Assembly (NCBI RefSeq): GCF_001429625.1
Contig: NZ_LMSU01000001.1
Span: 1,858,003-1,922,002 of the forward strand
Length of the DNA stretch: 64,000 bases
Direction of reading: 5' to 3'
Source of the DNA: Nocardioides sp. Soil805
Lineage (GTDB): Bacteria > Actinomycetota > Actinomycetes > Propionibacteriales > Nocardioidaceae
A program made the position numbers and the translations under genes. Below are positions 43,641 through 55,418 of this stretch, piece by piece; position 1 is the first letter of the stretch; the number at the start of each line of letters is the position of its first letter. A model generated the notes under the pieces. The model had not been told where the DNA came from and made no database searches. It was given only the letters and a program-made list of their open reading frames with translations.

Positions 43641-44654
43641 TCAGGCAGGAGCGCGTCCGGTGGACGCCCGCAGCACCAGCTCGGGGCGGAAGACGTAGTC
43701 GTGGCTGGGCAGGGGCTGTCCGGCGATCGCCGAGCACAGCGTGTCCACGGCCTGCAGGGCCATCTCGCCCACGGGCTGGCGCAGCGTGGTCAGCGGCGGG
43801 TCGAGGAAGGGCAGCAGCCGCGAGTCGTCGAAGCCGACGACCGACACGTCGCCGGGCACGCTGAGCCCCGCGTCGCGCACGGCGCGGATCGCGCCCATCG
43901 CCATCAGGTCCGAGCCGCACACGATGGCGGTGGCGCCCCGGTCGATGAGGGCCCGTGCCGCGGCCGCACCGCCCTCGACGGTGAAGAGACCCTCGGCGAT
44001 CCAGCCCCGGGCCGCGGCCTCGGAGAGCCCGAGCTCGTCGCCCAGTGCCTCGACGAATCCCTCGCGCTTGTCGTGCGACGGGGCGAAGCGGGCCGGGCCG
44101 ATGGCCAGGCCGATCGTGGTGTGGCCCAGCTGGACCAGGTGGGACACCGCGATCCGCATCGCGGCCCGGTCGTCGGTGGAGAAGAACGGCGCGCCCAGCC
44201 CCTCGACGTACCCGTTGATGAAGGCGACCGGCATCCCGCGCTCGATGAGGGTGCGGTAGCGGTCGTGGTCGGCGCCGCGGTCGGCGTGCTTGCCCGAGAC
44301 GAAGATGATCCCGGCGACGCCGTGGTCGAGCAGCGACTCGACGTACTCGTCCTCGGAGATGCCGCCGGGCGACTGGGTGCACAGGACCGGCGTGAAGCGG
44401 CGGCGGGCGAGCGCGTCCTCGATGACCTGCGCGAAGGCCGGGAAGATCGGGTTCTCCAGCTCGGGGACGACCAGGCCCACCAGCCCGGCGCTGCGCTGGC
44501 GCAGCTGGCGGGGTCGCTCGTAGCCCAGGACGTCCAGGGCGGTGACGACGGACTGGCGGGAGGTGTCGCTCACGCCGGGCTTGGAGTTGAGCACGCGGGA
44601 CACCGTCGCCTCGCTGACACCGGCCTCCGCAGCGATCTCGGCGAGGGTGGGCAT
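43641..44654 (-). CDS. LacI-family transcriptional regulator of the maltose-type operon
   Basis: This is a sugar-responsive repressor. The 337-residue protein has the LacI helix-turn-helix and hinge at the N-terminus (TLAEIAAEAGVSEATVSRVLNSKPGVSDTSRQSV) and a periplasmic-binding-protein-like effector domain (LVGLVVPELENPIFPAFAQVIE, VSVVGFDDSRLLPFLDPPLTTL). It is divergent from the malE-like gene. The intergenic region has several CTTGCAG/CTGCAAG heptamers suited to this regulator, similar to what I recall for Streptomyces MalR. The start is ATG at 44654; a GTG two codons upstream is possible. Confidence 0.92.
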   Translation of the reverse strand: MPTLAEIAAEAGVSEATVSRVLNSKPGVSDTSRQSVVTALDVLGYERPRQLRQRSAGLVGLVVPELENPIFPAFAQVIEDALARRRFTPVLCTQSPGGISEDEYVESLLDHGVAGIIFVSGKHADRGADHDRYRTLIERGMPVAFINGYVEGLGAPFFSTDDRAAMRIAVSHLVQLGHTTIGLAIGPARFAPSHDKREGFVEALGDELGLSEAAARGWIAEGLFTVEGGAAAARALIDRGATAIVCGSDLMAMGAIRAVRDAGLSVPGDVSVVGFDDSRLLPFLDPPLTTLRQPVGEMALQAVDTLCSAIAGQPLPSHDYVFRPELVLRASTGRAPA

Positions 44655-44671
44655 GGTCACATGAAAGCGGC

Positions 44672-44708
44672 TTTGCAGCGATCCTGCAAGGACTTCCAAA
44701 TCTTGCAG
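44672..44708. promoter_or_regulatory. Predicted MalR-type operator cluster
   Basis: TTTGCAG (44672-44678), CTGCAAG (44684-44690) and CTTGCAG (44702-44708) lie in the 132-base gap between the LacI-type gene and the binding-protein gene. CCTGCAAG (44683-44690) and CTTGCAGG (44702-44709) form an exact inverted repeat with 11 bases between them. A partial fourth copy, CTTGCT, follows at 44713. Confidence 0.65.
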
Positions 44709-44786
44709 GCTTCTTGCTATCGTCCGGTGACCCTCGTCACAGGACCCCTTCCCGGTCGGTGACACCACCCCTCGCAAGGAGCACAA

Positions 44787-46097
44787 ATGCGCCGCACGCT
44801 GCCCGGTATCGCCGGCACCGCCGCGCTCGCCCTCGTCCTCGCCGCCTGTGGCGGCGGCTCGGAGAGCGACAGCAACGCCGACTCGAACACCTCCTCCGGA
44901 GACACCGACCCGACCTCGATGGAGGCCGAGCTGACCTGGTGGGACACCTCGGACCCCACCAACGAGGCCCCCGCCTACGACAAGCTGATCGAGAAGTTCA
45001 ACGAGGAGTACCCGAACGTCACGATCAAGCACGAGACGGTCCCCTTCGACCAGACCCAGAACAAGTTCAAGACCGCGGCCGAGTCCGGCTCGGGCGCGCC
45101 TGACATCCTGCGGGCCGAGGTCGCCTGGACCCCCGAGTTCGCCTCGCTGGGCTACCTCTACGCCCTCGACGGCACCGCCGCCCTGGAGGACAACAACTTC
45201 CAGGAGACGCCGCTCTCCAGCAACATCTACGACGGCAGCACGTACGGCGTGCCGCAGGTCACCGACACCCTCGGCCTGATGTACAACAAGGCGCTCTTCG
45301 AGAAGGCCGGCCTCGACCCCGAGGCCCCGCCGACCACCTGGGAAGAGGTCGAGGCCGCGTCCGAGGCCCTCCAGAGCAAGGCCGGCGTCGGCGGCATCTA
45401 CCTCAACTCGGGCGGCTACTTCGTCCTGCCGTTCATGTACGGCGAGGGCGCCGACCTCGTGGACACCGAGTCGGAGACCATCACGGTCAACAGCCCGGAG
45501 GCCGCCAAGGGCATCCAGATCGCCCAGGACATGGTGAAGTCCGGCGCCGCGGTCAAGCCCGTCGCCAACGACCCCTACGGCACCATGATGACCCTCTTCA
45601 AGGAGGGCAAGGTCGGCATGATCCTTAACGGCCCGTGGGAGGTCGCCGGCATCGCTGACGACCCGAAGTTCGGTGGCATCGAGAACCTCGGCGTCGCGCC
45701 GGTCCCCGCCGGCTCCGCCGGTCAGGGCGCCCCGGTCGGCGGCCACAACTACGTCGTCTACTCCGGCATGGACGAGTCGAAGGCGGACGCCGCCATCGCG
45801 TTCATCAAGTTCATGAGCTCGGCCGAGTCCGAGGCGTTCGTCGCCGACGAGCTGGGCCTGCTGCCCGGCAACGCCGACGCCTACGACATGGTCACCAACG
45901 AGCGGGTCGCCCTGTGGGCCGACGCGATGGGCGTCGCCCAGGCCCGCCCGTGGATCCCCGAGGGTGGACAGTTCTTCGCCGCCCTCGACACCATGGCCAC
46001 CGAGGTCCTCATCCAGGGCAAGCCCGTCCAGGCTTCCCTCGACAAGGCCGCGGAGACCTACAAGAGCGACGTCGTCCCCGACTACTCGCTCGACTGA
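44787..46097 (+). CDS. malE: Extracellular maltose/maltodextrin-type sugar-binding lipoprotein
   Basis: This is the substrate-binding component of a CUT1 ABC importer. The 436-residue precursor has a signal peptide ending in lipobox LAAC (Cys near 21), then a Ser/Asp/Asn linker. The mature SBP_bac_1 domain has AELTWWDTSDPTNEAPAY, VPQVTDTLGLMYNKALFEKAGLDPEAPPTTWEE, FKEGKVGMILNGPWEVAGI and VGGHNYVVYS. Maltodextrin specificity is inferred from the MalE-like sequence, the LacI regulator and CTTGCAG operators. It is first in the operon. Confidence 0.9.
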   Translation: MRRTLPGIAGTAALALVLAACGGGSESDSNADSNTSSGDTDPTSMEAELTWWDTSDPTNEAPAYDKLIEKFNEEYPNVTIKHETVPFDQTQNKFKTAAESGSGAPDILRAEVAWTPEFASLGYLYALDGTAALEDNNFQETPLSSNIYDGSTYGVPQVTDTLGLMYNKALFEKAGLDPEAPPTTWEEVEAASEALQSKAGVGGIYLNSGGYFVLPFMYGEGADLVDTESETITVNSPEAAKGIQIAQDMVKSGAAVKPVANDPYGTMMTLFKEGKVGMILNGPWEVAGIADDPKFGGIENLGVAPVPAGSAGQGAPVGGHNYVVYSGMDESKADAAIAFIKFMSSAESEAFVADELGLLPGNADAYDMVTNERVALWADAMGVAQARPWIPEGGQFFAALDTMATEVLIQGKPVQASLDKAAETYKSDVVPDYSLD

Positions 46098-46101
46098 CAC
46101 G

Positions 46102-46139
46102 TCGGTGCGGGGGCGGCCCTCGAGCCGCCCCCGCACCGA
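46102..46139 (+). terminator. Strong hairpin between malE and malF
   Basis: This is a perfect 16-base stem (46102-46117 with 46124-46139) with a 6-base loop, 4 bases after the malE stop. In such operons a hairpin here usually trims or partly terminates the transcript, leaving more binding protein than permease. No U-tract follows. Confidence 0.7.
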
Positions 46140-46191
46140 TCCCAGCCCCCCCGGCTCCCCTCCCCCGTCCCCTCACCAGACAGCTGAGAGC

Positions 46192-47139
46192 ATGCGCAAG
46201 AGCTTCGACAAGCACTGGTACGCCTGGGCCATGGTGCTGCCCACCGTGGCCGTGCTCGGTGTCCTCGTCCTGGCCCCGCTGGTCCAGGGCGTCTACCAGT
46301 CCTTCACCGACCTCAACGAGTCCAACCAGCGCAGCGAGATCTGCAAGAAGACCCTCGGTGGTGGCGAGACCTGCTCGCCGAACCCCAAGGCCTCCCAGTT
46401 CGTCGGCCTCGACAACTACGTCGACGTCCTGACCGGCGCCCAGGGCCACTTCTGGCTGCAGTTCACCAACACCATCGTGTGGACGGTGGCCTGCGTGGTC
46501 TTCCACTACGGCATCGGCCTCGGCCTGGCGGTGATGCTCAACCGGAGCTTCCGGGGCCGGGGGTTCTACCGCGTGGCGCTCATCGTCCCGTGGGCCGTGC
46601 CGGCCTTCGTGGCCGCCTTCGCGTGGCGCTTCCTCTTCGACGAGAACTTCGGCCTCATCAACGCGACCCTCCGGGCCCTCGGCGGGAGCGGCGTGTCGTG
46701 GTTCGACGACCGGTGGACCTCGCTGTCCACGGCCATCGTCGCCAACATCTGGCTCGGCGTGCCCTTCATGATGGTCGCCATCCTGGGTGGCCTGCAGTCG
46801 ATCCCCGGGGACCTCTACGAGGCCGCCGAGATGGACGGTGCCACCCCGTGGCAGCGCTTCCGCAACGTGACCCTGCCCGGCCTGCGTCCGGTCAGCTCGA
46901 CGGTGATCCTGCTCGGCACCATCTGGACCTTCAACATGTTCCCGATCATCTACTTCGTGACGCGCGGCCAGCCCGCCGGCGAGACCGAGATCCTGGTGAC
47001 CGGCGCCTTCCGCGCCGCCTTCGAGGGCATCCGTGACTACTCCCTCGCCGCGACGTACGGCGTGCTGATCCTGTCGATCCTCATCGTCTACGCCTCGATC
47101 TACCGCCGCGTGCTCAAGACCCAGGGAGAGGTGTTCTGA
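46192..47139 (+). CDS. malF: Sugar ABC transporter permease, MalF type
   Basis: This membrane subunit of the CUT1 importer has 315 residues and about six transmembrane helices. The EAA loop that docks the ATPase is clear (LYEAAEMDGATPWQRFRNVTLPGL). The periplasmic insertion (about 35-75, with two Cys in EICKKTLGGGETC) is short compared with E. coli MalF. ATG at 46192 has GAGAG just upstream. It overlaps malG by one base (TGATG). Confidence 0.92.
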   Translation: MRKSFDKHWYAWAMVLPTVAVLGVLVLAPLVQGVYQSFTDLNESNQRSEICKKTLGGGETCSPNPKASQFVGLDNYVDVLTGAQGHFWLQFTNTIVWTVACVVFHYGIGLGLAVMLNRSFRGRGFYRVALIVPWAVPAFVAAFAWRFLFDENFGLINATLRALGGSGVSWFDDRWTSLSTAIVANIWLGVPFMMVAILGGLQSIPGDLYEAAEMDGATPWQRFRNVTLPGLRPVSSTVILLGTIWTFNMFPIIYFVTRGQPAGETEILVTGAFRAAFEGIRDYSLAATYGVLILSILIVYASIYRRVLKTQGEVF

Positions 47140-48062
47140 TGAGCTCGATCACTCCGCCCGTCATCGTCGAGACCGACGAGATGATCGCCGGGGCGACGGC
47201 GAAGGACCGCCGCGCGCCCCGCGTGCGGCGCCGCAGCGACCGCTCCGTCGGGGCCAGCGTGGCGCTCCACGCCACCCTGCTCCTGGCCACCTTCATCGCG
47301 CTGTTCCCGATGGCGTGGGTGGTGCTGAGCTCGTTCAAGCCCGCCAGCGAGATCCGCCGCAGCGACATCCAGTTCGTCGTCGACCCGACCCTGGAGAACT
47401 ACCGCAAGGTCCTCTTCGACACGAACTTCCCCACGTGGTTCCTCAACTCGCTGGTCGTCGCCGCCTTCACCATGGTGATCGGCATCGCGATGGCCGCGAC
47501 CGCCGGCTACGCACTGAGCCGCTTCAACTTCCCCGGCAAGCGGGGGCTGATGTGGGTCTTCCTGATCACCCAGATGTTCCCGGTCGCGATCCTGATCGTC
47601 CCGATCTACACGATCATGGCCAAGGCCGGCCTCATCGACACCAAGGCGTCGCTGGTGATCGCCTACTGCACCGTGGCCGTCCCGTTCTGCGCGTGGATGC
47701 TGCGCGGCTACTTCGACACCATCCCGAAGGAGCTCGACGAGGCCGCGGCGCTCGACGGCCTCGGCCCCTTCGGCACGTTCTGGCGGGTCATCCTGCCGCT
47801 GGCCCGCCCGGGCCTGGCGGTCACGGCGTTCTACACCTTCCTCACCGCGTGGGGCGAGGTCGCCTACGCGATCGCCTTCATGCAGAGCGACGACCACTAC
47901 ACGCTCGGTGCCGGCCTGCAACAATTCGTCCCGCAGTTCAGCCCCCGCTGGGAGCTGCTCACCGCAGGCGCCGTCCTGATCACCATCCCCGCAGCCATCG
48001 TCTTCTTCTTCGCCCAGAAGCACCTCGTCGCCGGCCTCACCGCCGGTGGCACCAAGGGATAA
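47139..48062 (+). CDS. malG: Sugar ABC transporter permease, MalG type
   Basis: This is the second permease subunit, 307 residues. It starts with a cytoplasmic tail of 40-odd residues rich in Arg (RAPRVRRRSDRS), followed by six hydrophobic segments. Typical features are MAWVVLSSFKPASEI after TM1, SLVVAAFTMVIGIAMAATAGYALSRF, and the EAA loop LDEAAALDGLGPFGTFWRVILP. Coupled to malF at its start. Confidence 0.93.
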   Translation: MSSITPPVIVETDEMIAGATAKDRRAPRVRRRSDRSVGASVALHATLLLATFIALFPMAWVVLSSFKPASEIRRSDIQFVVDPTLENYRKVLFDTNFPTWFLNSLVVAAFTMVIGIAMAATAGYALSRFNFPGKRGLMWVFLITQMFPVAILIVPIYTIMAKAGLIDTKASLVIAYCTVAVPFCAWMLRGYFDTIPKELDEAAALDGLGPFGTFWRVILPLARPGLAVTAFYTFLTAWGEVAYAIAFMQSDDHYTLGAGLQQFVPQFSPRWELLTAGAVLITIPAAIVFFFAQKHLVAGLTAGGTKG

Positions 48063-48071
48063 GGAACCCCC

Positions 48072-49169
<1,098 letters not shown>

Positions 49170-49192
49170 GAGCGTCGTACGACGCCCGGCTC

Positions 49193-49225
49193 GTCCGCCG
49201 CCTCCCGCCTCGGGGGGCGGCGGAC
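49193..49225. terminator. Terminator hairpin after the sugar transporter operon
   Basis: A 10-base perfect stem (GTCCGCCGCC 49193-49202 with 49216-49225), with extra CCC/GGG pairing inside the loop, lies 24 bases after the ATPase stop. The remaining 136 bases to the convergent pntB stop hold nothing I can identify. Confidence 0.6.
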
Positions 49226-49361
49226 CGCATTTCGCCCGGGCGAGGCCGCCCGCGCGCAAACTGGCGGCAGATCGCAGCTCCGGGGCCACGTCTGACGTCG
49301 TACGCCGCCACTCTGCGTGGTGGGACTGCGATGTGCCGCCACCCGGCGCAGTGCCAGGGGA

Positions 49362-50801
49362 TCAGCCCAGCGCGCGCACGATGTCGTCGACCCGTTCCTT
49401 GGCGTCCCCGAAGAGCATCCGGGAGTTCTCCTTGAAGAACAGCGGGTTCTGCACGCCGGCGTAGCCCGTGGCCATCGACCGCTTGAAGACGACGACCTCC
49501 TTGGCGTGCCAGACCTCGAGGACCGGCATGCCCGCGATCGGCGAGCCCGGCTCCTCCAGCGCGGCGGGGTTGACCGTGTCGTTGGCGCCGATCACCAGCA
49601 CCACGTCGGTGTGGGCGAAGTCGCCGTTGACCTCGTCCATCTCCAGCACGATGTCGTAGGGCACGCGGGCCTCGGCGAGCAGCACGTTCATGTGGCCGGG
49701 CAACCGGCCGGCGACGGGGTGGATGCCGAAACGGACCTCGACCCCCCGCTCGCGCAGCTTCTTGGTCATCTCGGCGACGGGGTACTGCGCCTGGGCGACC
49801 GCCATGCCGTAGCCGGGGGTGATCATCACGGACTTCGCGTCGGCGAGGAGCTCGGCCGTCTCGTCGGCGGTGATCTCGCGGTGCTCGCCGTAGTCGCGCG
49901 CCTCACCGCTGAGAGCGCCGTCGGAGCCGAAGCCGCCGGCGATGACGCTCACGAACGAGCGGTTCATCGCCGTGCACATGATGTAGCTGAGGATCGCACC
50001 CGAGGAGCCCACCAGCGACCCGGTGATGATGAGCAGGTCATTGCTGAGCATGAAGCCCGCGGCCGCGGCGGCCCAGCCGGAGTAGGAGTTGAGCATCGAG
50101 ACGACCACCGGCATGTCGCCACCGCCGATGGCGGCGACGAGGTGGAAGCCGAGCACCAGCGCGAGCGCCGTCATCACCAGCAGCGGCACCAGCGCCGTGT
50201 CGCCGTCGTCGGCCACGAACCACACGGCCAGGGCCGTCGAGGCGACGAGGATGGCCAGGTTGAGCAGGTGGCGACCCGGCAGCATCAGCGGGCTGGAGGT
50301 CATCCGGCCGCTCAGCTTGGCCCACGCCACGATCGAGCCGGTGAAGGTCACCGCCCCGATGAAGACGCCGACGAACACCTCGACGTCGTGGACCGTGTCG
50401 GAGCCGCCGAGGTCGTGGAGCTCGATCCACGAGTTGTAGCCCACCAGCACCGCGGCGAGGCCCACGAAGCTGTGCAGCATCGCCACCAGCTCGGGCATCC
50501 CGGTCATCTCCACCGTGCGGGCCCGCCAAGCACCGATCGACCCGCCGACGAGCATGGCCACCAGGATCAGGGCCAGGGTCACGCCGAGCGGTCGCTGGTC
50601 GCCGTACTGGCTGTTGCGGGCCGCGAGGACGAGCGTCGCGAGCAGGGCCAGGCCCATGCCCGCCATGCCGAAGAGGTTGCCGCGCTTGGCGGTCTCGTGC
50701 TTCGACAGGCCCGCGAGCGCGCCGATGAAGAGGATGCCGGCGATGATGTACGCCGCCTGGATCAGCCCGGGCAGTCGCTCCGAGGTCAGGAAGTCGCTCA
50801 C
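49362..50801 (-). CDS. pntB: NAD(P) transhydrogenase beta subunit PntB
   Basis: This is the membrane and NADP-binding subunit of proton-translocating transhydrogenase. The 479-residue protein has about nine transmembrane helices in the first 290 residues, including [20 protein letters not shown]. It ends in the NADP domain III with [50 protein letters not shown] and [24 protein letters not shown]. The GTG start is one base after the pntA stop. The enzyme balances NADH and NADPH using proton motive force. Confidence 0.96.
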   Translation of the reverse strand: MSDFLTSERLPGLIQAAYIIAGILFIGALAGLSKHETAKRGNLFGMAGMGLALLATLVLAARNSQYGDQRPLGVTLALILVAMLVGGSIGAWRARTVEMTGMPELVAMLHSFVGLAAVLVGYNSWIELHDLGGSDTVHDVEVFVGVFIGAVTFTGSIVAWAKLSGRMTSSPLMLPGRHLLNLAILVASTALAVWFVADDGDTALVPLLVMTALALVLGFHLVAAIGGGDMPVVVSMLNSYSGWAAAAAGFMLSNDLLIITGSLVGSSGAILSYIMCTAMNRSFVSVIAGGFGSDGALSGEARDYGEHREITADETAELLADAKSVMITPGYGMAVAQAQYPVAEMTKKLRERGVEVRFGIHPVAGRLPGHMNVLLAEARVPYDIVLEMDEVNGDFAHTDVVLVIGANDTVNPAALEEPGSPIAGMPVLEVWHAKEVVVFKRSMATGYAGVQNPLFFKENSRMLFGDAKERVDDIVRALG

Positions 50802-50802
50802 G

Positions 50803-52335
50803 TCAGTCCTTCCTGAACATCTCGAGCATGCGCAGCGTCACCAGGAAGCCACCGAAGATGTTGATGCTGGCGACGAGCACGGCGATGAGCGCCAGCACGG
50901 TCACCACGGTGTTGTCGCTGCCGACCTGCAGGATGCCGCCGACCAGGATGATGCCGGAGATGGCGTTGGTCTCGCTCATGAGCGGGGTGTGCAGCGCGTG
51001 GGCCACGTTGGAGATCACGTAGTAGCCGACGAAGACCGCCAGCGCGAAGACGGTGAAGTGCCCGAGGAAGTCGGGTGGGGAGTACGCCGCGACGAGGGCG
51101 AACAGGACCGCGGCCAGGCCGGCGGCGTACCACTTTCGGCGCGGGTCGGGTGGCTTCGGCGGCTCCTGGGCGACCGGCACGGCGGCCGGCTCCGCAGCGA
51201 CCGGGGCGGCGCTCACCTGGACCGGCGGTGGCGGCCACATGGTCTCGCCGTCGCGGGTCACGGTGATGCCCCGTACGACGACGTCGTCGAGGTCGAGGAC
51301 CAGCTCGCCGTCCTTGCCGGGGGTCATCAGCTTGAGGAGGTTGACCACGTTGGTGCCGTAGAGCTGGCTGGTCTGGGCGGCCAGCCGGCCGGCGAGGTCG
51401 GTGTAGCCCAGGATCGTGACGAGGTTGTCGGTGACGACCTCCTCGTCGGCCCGGGTCAGCTCCACGTTGCCGCCGTTGGCCGCGGCCATGTCGACGATCA
51501 CCGAGCCGGTGCGCATCGCGGCCACGGTGTCGGCGGTGATGAGCCTCGGGGCGGGGCGGCCGGGGATCAGCGCGGTGGTGATGACGATGTCGGCGTTGCG
51601 CGCCTCCTCGTCGTACATCGCGGCGGTGGCGGCCTCCTGGTCGGCGGTCATCTCCTTGGCGTAGCCGTCGGAGGAGACCTCCTGCTCCATCTCGACCGTG
51701 ACGAACTCGGCGCCCATCGACTCGACCTGCTCGGCGACCTCGGGGCGGACGTCGAAGGCGCGCACGATCGCCCCCATGGACCCGGCGGCACCGATGGCCG
51801 CCAGCCCGGCGACGCCGGCGCCGACGACGAAGACCCGCGCGGGCGGGACCTTGCCGGCCGCGGTGACCTGCCCGGTGAACTGGCGGCCGAACGCGTGGGC
51901 GGCCTCGACCACCGCGCGGTAGCCGGCCACGTTGGCCATCGACGACAGCACGTCCATGGCCTGCGCGCGCGAGATGCGGGGGACGGCGTCCATCGCCAGG
52001 CCGGTGACCCGCTGCGCCTGGAGCTGCTCGATGAGCTTGGGGCTGCGCGCCGGCGCCATCAGCGACACGACGGTGGACCCGGCCCGCAGCCGCCAGATCT
52101 CGTCCGGGGTGGGGGCGTCGACCTTGACCACGACGTCGCTCGACCACACCTCCTCGGCATCGGTGACCCGGATGCCGGCGGCCTCGAACGCGTCGTCGGG
52201 CTGCGCGGCAGCGGTGCCCGCGCCGCGCTCGACCACGACCTCGTAGCCGAGGGCCTGCAGCTGGCCGGCGGTGGTGGGCGTGGCGGCGACCAGCGTCTCG
52301 CCCTGCCGGGACTCGCGGGGGATACCGATGCGCAC
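50803..52335 (-). CDS. pntA: NAD(P) transhydrogenase alpha subunit PntA (single-chain)
   Basis: This is the NAD-binding subunit. The 510-residue chain has [19 protein letters not shown] at the start, [18 protein letters not shown], the Rossmann motif [29 protein letters not shown], and [20 protein letters not shown] Pro/Ala linker follows, then a C-terminal membrane part with about four helices, so alpha1 and alpha2 are fused as in E. coli. GTG at 52335 has AGGAGG 5 bases upstream, which decides the start. Confidence 0.96.
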   Translation of the reverse strand: MRIGIPRESRQGETLVAATPTTAGQLQALGYEVVVERGAGTAAAQPDDAFEAAGIRVTDAEEVWSSDVVVKVDAPTPDEIWRLRAGSTVVSLMAPARSPKLIEQLQAQRVTGLAMDAVPRISRAQAMDVLSSMANVAGYRAVVEAAHAFGRQFTGQVTAAGKVPPARVFVVGAGVAGLAAIGAAGSMGAIVRAFDVRPEVAEQVESMGAEFVTVEMEQEVSSDGYAKEMTADQEAATAAMYDEEARNADIVITTALIPGRPAPRLITADTVAAMRTGSVIVDMAAANGGNVELTRADEEVVTDNLVTILGYTDLAGRLAAQTSQLYGTNVVNLLKLMTPGKDGELVLDLDDVVVRGITVTRDGETMWPPPPVQVSAAPVAAEPAAVPVAQEPPKPPDPRRKWYAAGLAAVLFALVAAYSPPDFLGHFTVFALAVFVGYYVISNVAHALHTPLMSETNAISGIILVGGILQVGSDNTVVTVLALIAVLVASINIFGGFLVTLRMLEMFRKD

Positions 52336-52452
52336 GGGCGCCTCCTGTCGGGGTCGGACCGCGCTCAAGGTACACGCGGAGCGCCCCTCGACACGGGCGT
52401 CTCGTGTGGTCCGCGTCACGTCGAGGACCCGGCGCGCCCCGCCGGCTAGGGG

Positions 52453-53516
<1,064 letters not shown>

Positions 53517-53520
<4 letters not shown>

Positions 53521-54158
53521 TGCGCCACGCCGTACAGGCGGTCGCCCGCGTCGCCCAGGCCCGGGACGATGTAGCCCTTCTCGTTGAGGCGCTCGTCCAT
53601 CGCAGCGGTCACCACGGCCACGGGGACGTCGAGGTCGGACAGCTCCTGCTCCAGCGCGGCCACGCCCTCGGGGGCGACGAGCAGGCAGATGCAGGTGATG
53701 TCGTCGGCACCGCGGTCGGTGAGGAAGCGGATCGCGGCGGCGAGGGTGCCGCCGGTGGCCAGCATCGGGTCCAGGACGTAGCACTGGCGACCGGAGAGGT
53801 CCTCGGGGAGGCGCTCGGCGTACGTCGAGGCGGCCAGCGTCTCCTCGTTGCGGATCATGCCGAGGAAGCCGACCTCGGCGGTGGGCAGCAGCCGCATCAT
53901 CCCGTCGAGCATGCCGAGGCCGGCGCGCAGGATCGGCACCACCAGCGGCTTGGGGCTGGCGAGCTTGACCCCGGTCGCCTCCGAGACGGGCGTCTGGATG
54001 GTCACCTCGTTGACGCGGACCTCGCGGGTCGCCTCGTAGGCCAGCAGGGTGACCAGCTCGTCGGTCAGCCGGCGGAAGGTCGGCGAGTCGGTGGACTCGT
54101 CCCGCAGCGTGGTGAGCTTGTGGGAGACCAGCGGGTGGTCGACGACGTGGGTGCGCAT
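53517..54158 (-). CDS. upp: Uracil phosphoribosyltransferase
   Basis: Salvages uracil with PRPP to make UMP. The 213 residues contain [65 protein letters not shown] and the PRPP loop [17 protein letters not shown], ending [12 protein letters not shown]. The ATG at 54158 begins the conserved protein. TAGGGT lies 7 bases upstream of it, so the mRNA may be leaderless. It faces away from the TadA pair. Confidence 0.96.
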
Positions 54159-54261
54159 GGCGCAAACCCTAGTGGGCGCGGGCGGCAACAGGGTTGGCGG
54201 CGGGTCGGCTTTCTGCGACTCTGGAACCTCGGTCGGGACGCAGCACGAGGAAGGGGTCGCC

Positions 54262-54747
54262 ATGTCTGAGCAGTCGGACGGGATCGACTTCGCGCTGGCC
54301 GCGTTCCACGACGGCGACGAGTGGCAGCTGCAGGAGATCGCCTCGCCCGCCTACGACTCCGTCCACTCGCTCGCGCACGCCCTGCGGCGGTTCCCCGGGG
54401 ACGGCGGCGCGGTCGCGATGGTGGCTGTCGACGAGGACTTCTTCGTCCTGGTGCGGGTGGTCGGGTCGACCACCCGGGTGCTCCTGTCGGACGTAACCGC
54501 CGCCGAGGAGTGGGAGCTGGCCCAGTCGGCCGTCGACTTCCTCGGCCTGCCGCCCGCCGACGACGAGGACGAGCAGGTGCCGGCGGGCGACCTCGACCTG
54601 CTCGGCGACCTGGGGATGCACGCGATCGACATGGGCGTGCTGCTGGACGACGTCGACCTCTTCCCCGACGAGATGCTGTCGGACATCACGCGCCGCCTCG
54701 GTTTCGGCGAGCTCTTCGACGACGCCGTCGGGTTCACGTCTGCATGA
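54262..54747 (+). CDS. tRNA adenosine deaminase-associated protein
   Basis: This is a small acidic protein (161 residues) of an actinobacterial family found next to tadA. The sequence has [58 protein letters not shown] and an Asp/Glu-rich C-terminal half ([26 protein letters not shown]). The molecular role is unknown; the fixed pairing with tadA, including the ATGA overlap here, suggests it assists the deaminase. AAGGGG before the ATG serves as ribosome site. Confidence 0.88.
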   Translation: MSEQSDGIDFALAAFHDGDEWQLQEIASPAYDSVHSLAHALRRFPGDGGAVAMVAVDEDFFVLVRVVGSTTRVLLSDVTAAEEWELAQSAVDFLGLPPADDEDEQVPAGDLDLLGDLGMHAIDMGVLLDDVDLFPDEMLSDITRRLGFGELFDDAVGFTSA

Positions 54748-55199
54748 GGTGGGAGCCTGCGATGCGCCTGGCCCTGGCCGAGGCGCAGGAGGCGGTGGCG
54801 ACCGGGGACGTCCCGATCGGTGCCGTCGTGCTCGACCCCGCCGGCGAGGTCCTCGCCCGCGGCCGCAACGTGCGCGAGGCCGAGGGCGACCCGACCGGGC
54901 ACGCCGAGGTCGTCGCCCTGCGCGCCGCCGCCCGGGCGCGGGGCGAGTGGCGGCTGACCGGCTGCACGCTCGTCGTCACCCTCGAGCCCTGCACCATGTG
55001 CGCCGGCGCGGCCGTGCTGTCCCGCGTCGAGCGTGTCGTCTTCGGTGCGTACGACGACAAGGCCGGCGCCGTGGGCTCGCTGTGGGACGTCGTCCGCGAC
55101 CGGCGCCTCAACCACCGGCCGGAGGTGCTCGGCGGAGTCCTGGCCGCCGAGTCGACCGCCCTGCTGGAGGCGTTCTTCGCCGAGCAGAGGTCGATTTAG
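54744..55199 (+). CDS. tadA: tRNA-specific adenosine deaminase TadA
   Basis: TadA converts A34 to inosine in tRNA-Arg(ACG). The 151-residue zinc enzyme has the catalytic motif GHAEVVALRAAA and the second zinc motif EPCTMCAGAAVLSRVERVVFGA, with DVPIGAVVLDPAGEVLARGRN at the N-terminus. The ATG at 54744 overlaps the upstream partner gene (ATGA). Complete and normal length. Confidence 0.95.
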   Translation: MRWEPAMRLALAEAQEAVATGDVPIGAVVLDPAGEVLARGRNVREAEGDPTGHAEVVALRAAARARGEWRLTGCTLVVTLEPCTMCAGAAVLSRVERVVFGAYDDKAGAVGSLWDVVRDRRLNHRPEVLGGVLAAESTALLEAFFAEQRSI

Positions 55200-55231
55200 C
55201 GCCGCGTCGACCGTCCGGTAATCTCTCCCGC

Positions 55232-55318
55232 GGTGGCGTGTCCGAGCGGCCGAAGGTGCATCACTCGAAATGATGTGTGGGGTCAAACCCACCGTGGGTT
55301 CAAATCCCACCGCCACCG
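55232..55318 (+). tRNA. tRNA-Ser, anticodon CGA
   Basis: The acceptor stem GGTGGCG (55232-55238) pairs with CGCCACC (55311-55317), with discriminator G at 55318. The anticodon stem CATCA/TGATG encloses loop CTCGAAA, so the anticodon is CGA (55266-55268), reading UCG. A long variable arm marks a class II serine tRNA, and GTTCAAATC forms the T loop. The CCA end is not fully encoded (CC then T). Confidence 0.96.
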
Positions 55319-55324
55319 CCTATC

Positions 55325-55353
55325 GACAGCCGGATCCCCTGGATCCGGCTGTC
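55325..55353 (+). terminator. Terminator after tRNA-Ser
   Basis: This is a perfect 13-base stem (55325-55337 with 55341-55353) with a 3-base loop, 6 bases past the tRNA. It is followed by a weak T-rich stretch (GCTCATTTC). Confidence 0.8.
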
Positions 55354-55380
55354 GCTCATTTCGGGCCCGGTCCGGTTGCA

Positions 55381-55417
55381 CGGAGGATCGGACGGCCCCG
55401 GGCCGTCGGATCCTCCG
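55381..55417 (-). terminator. Terminator of the leftward MFS gene
   Basis: A 17-base stem with one G-G mismatch (55381-55397 with 55401-55417) and a 3-base loop lies directly past the stop of the MFS gene ending at 55419. Confidence 0.75.
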
Positions 55418-55418
55418 G

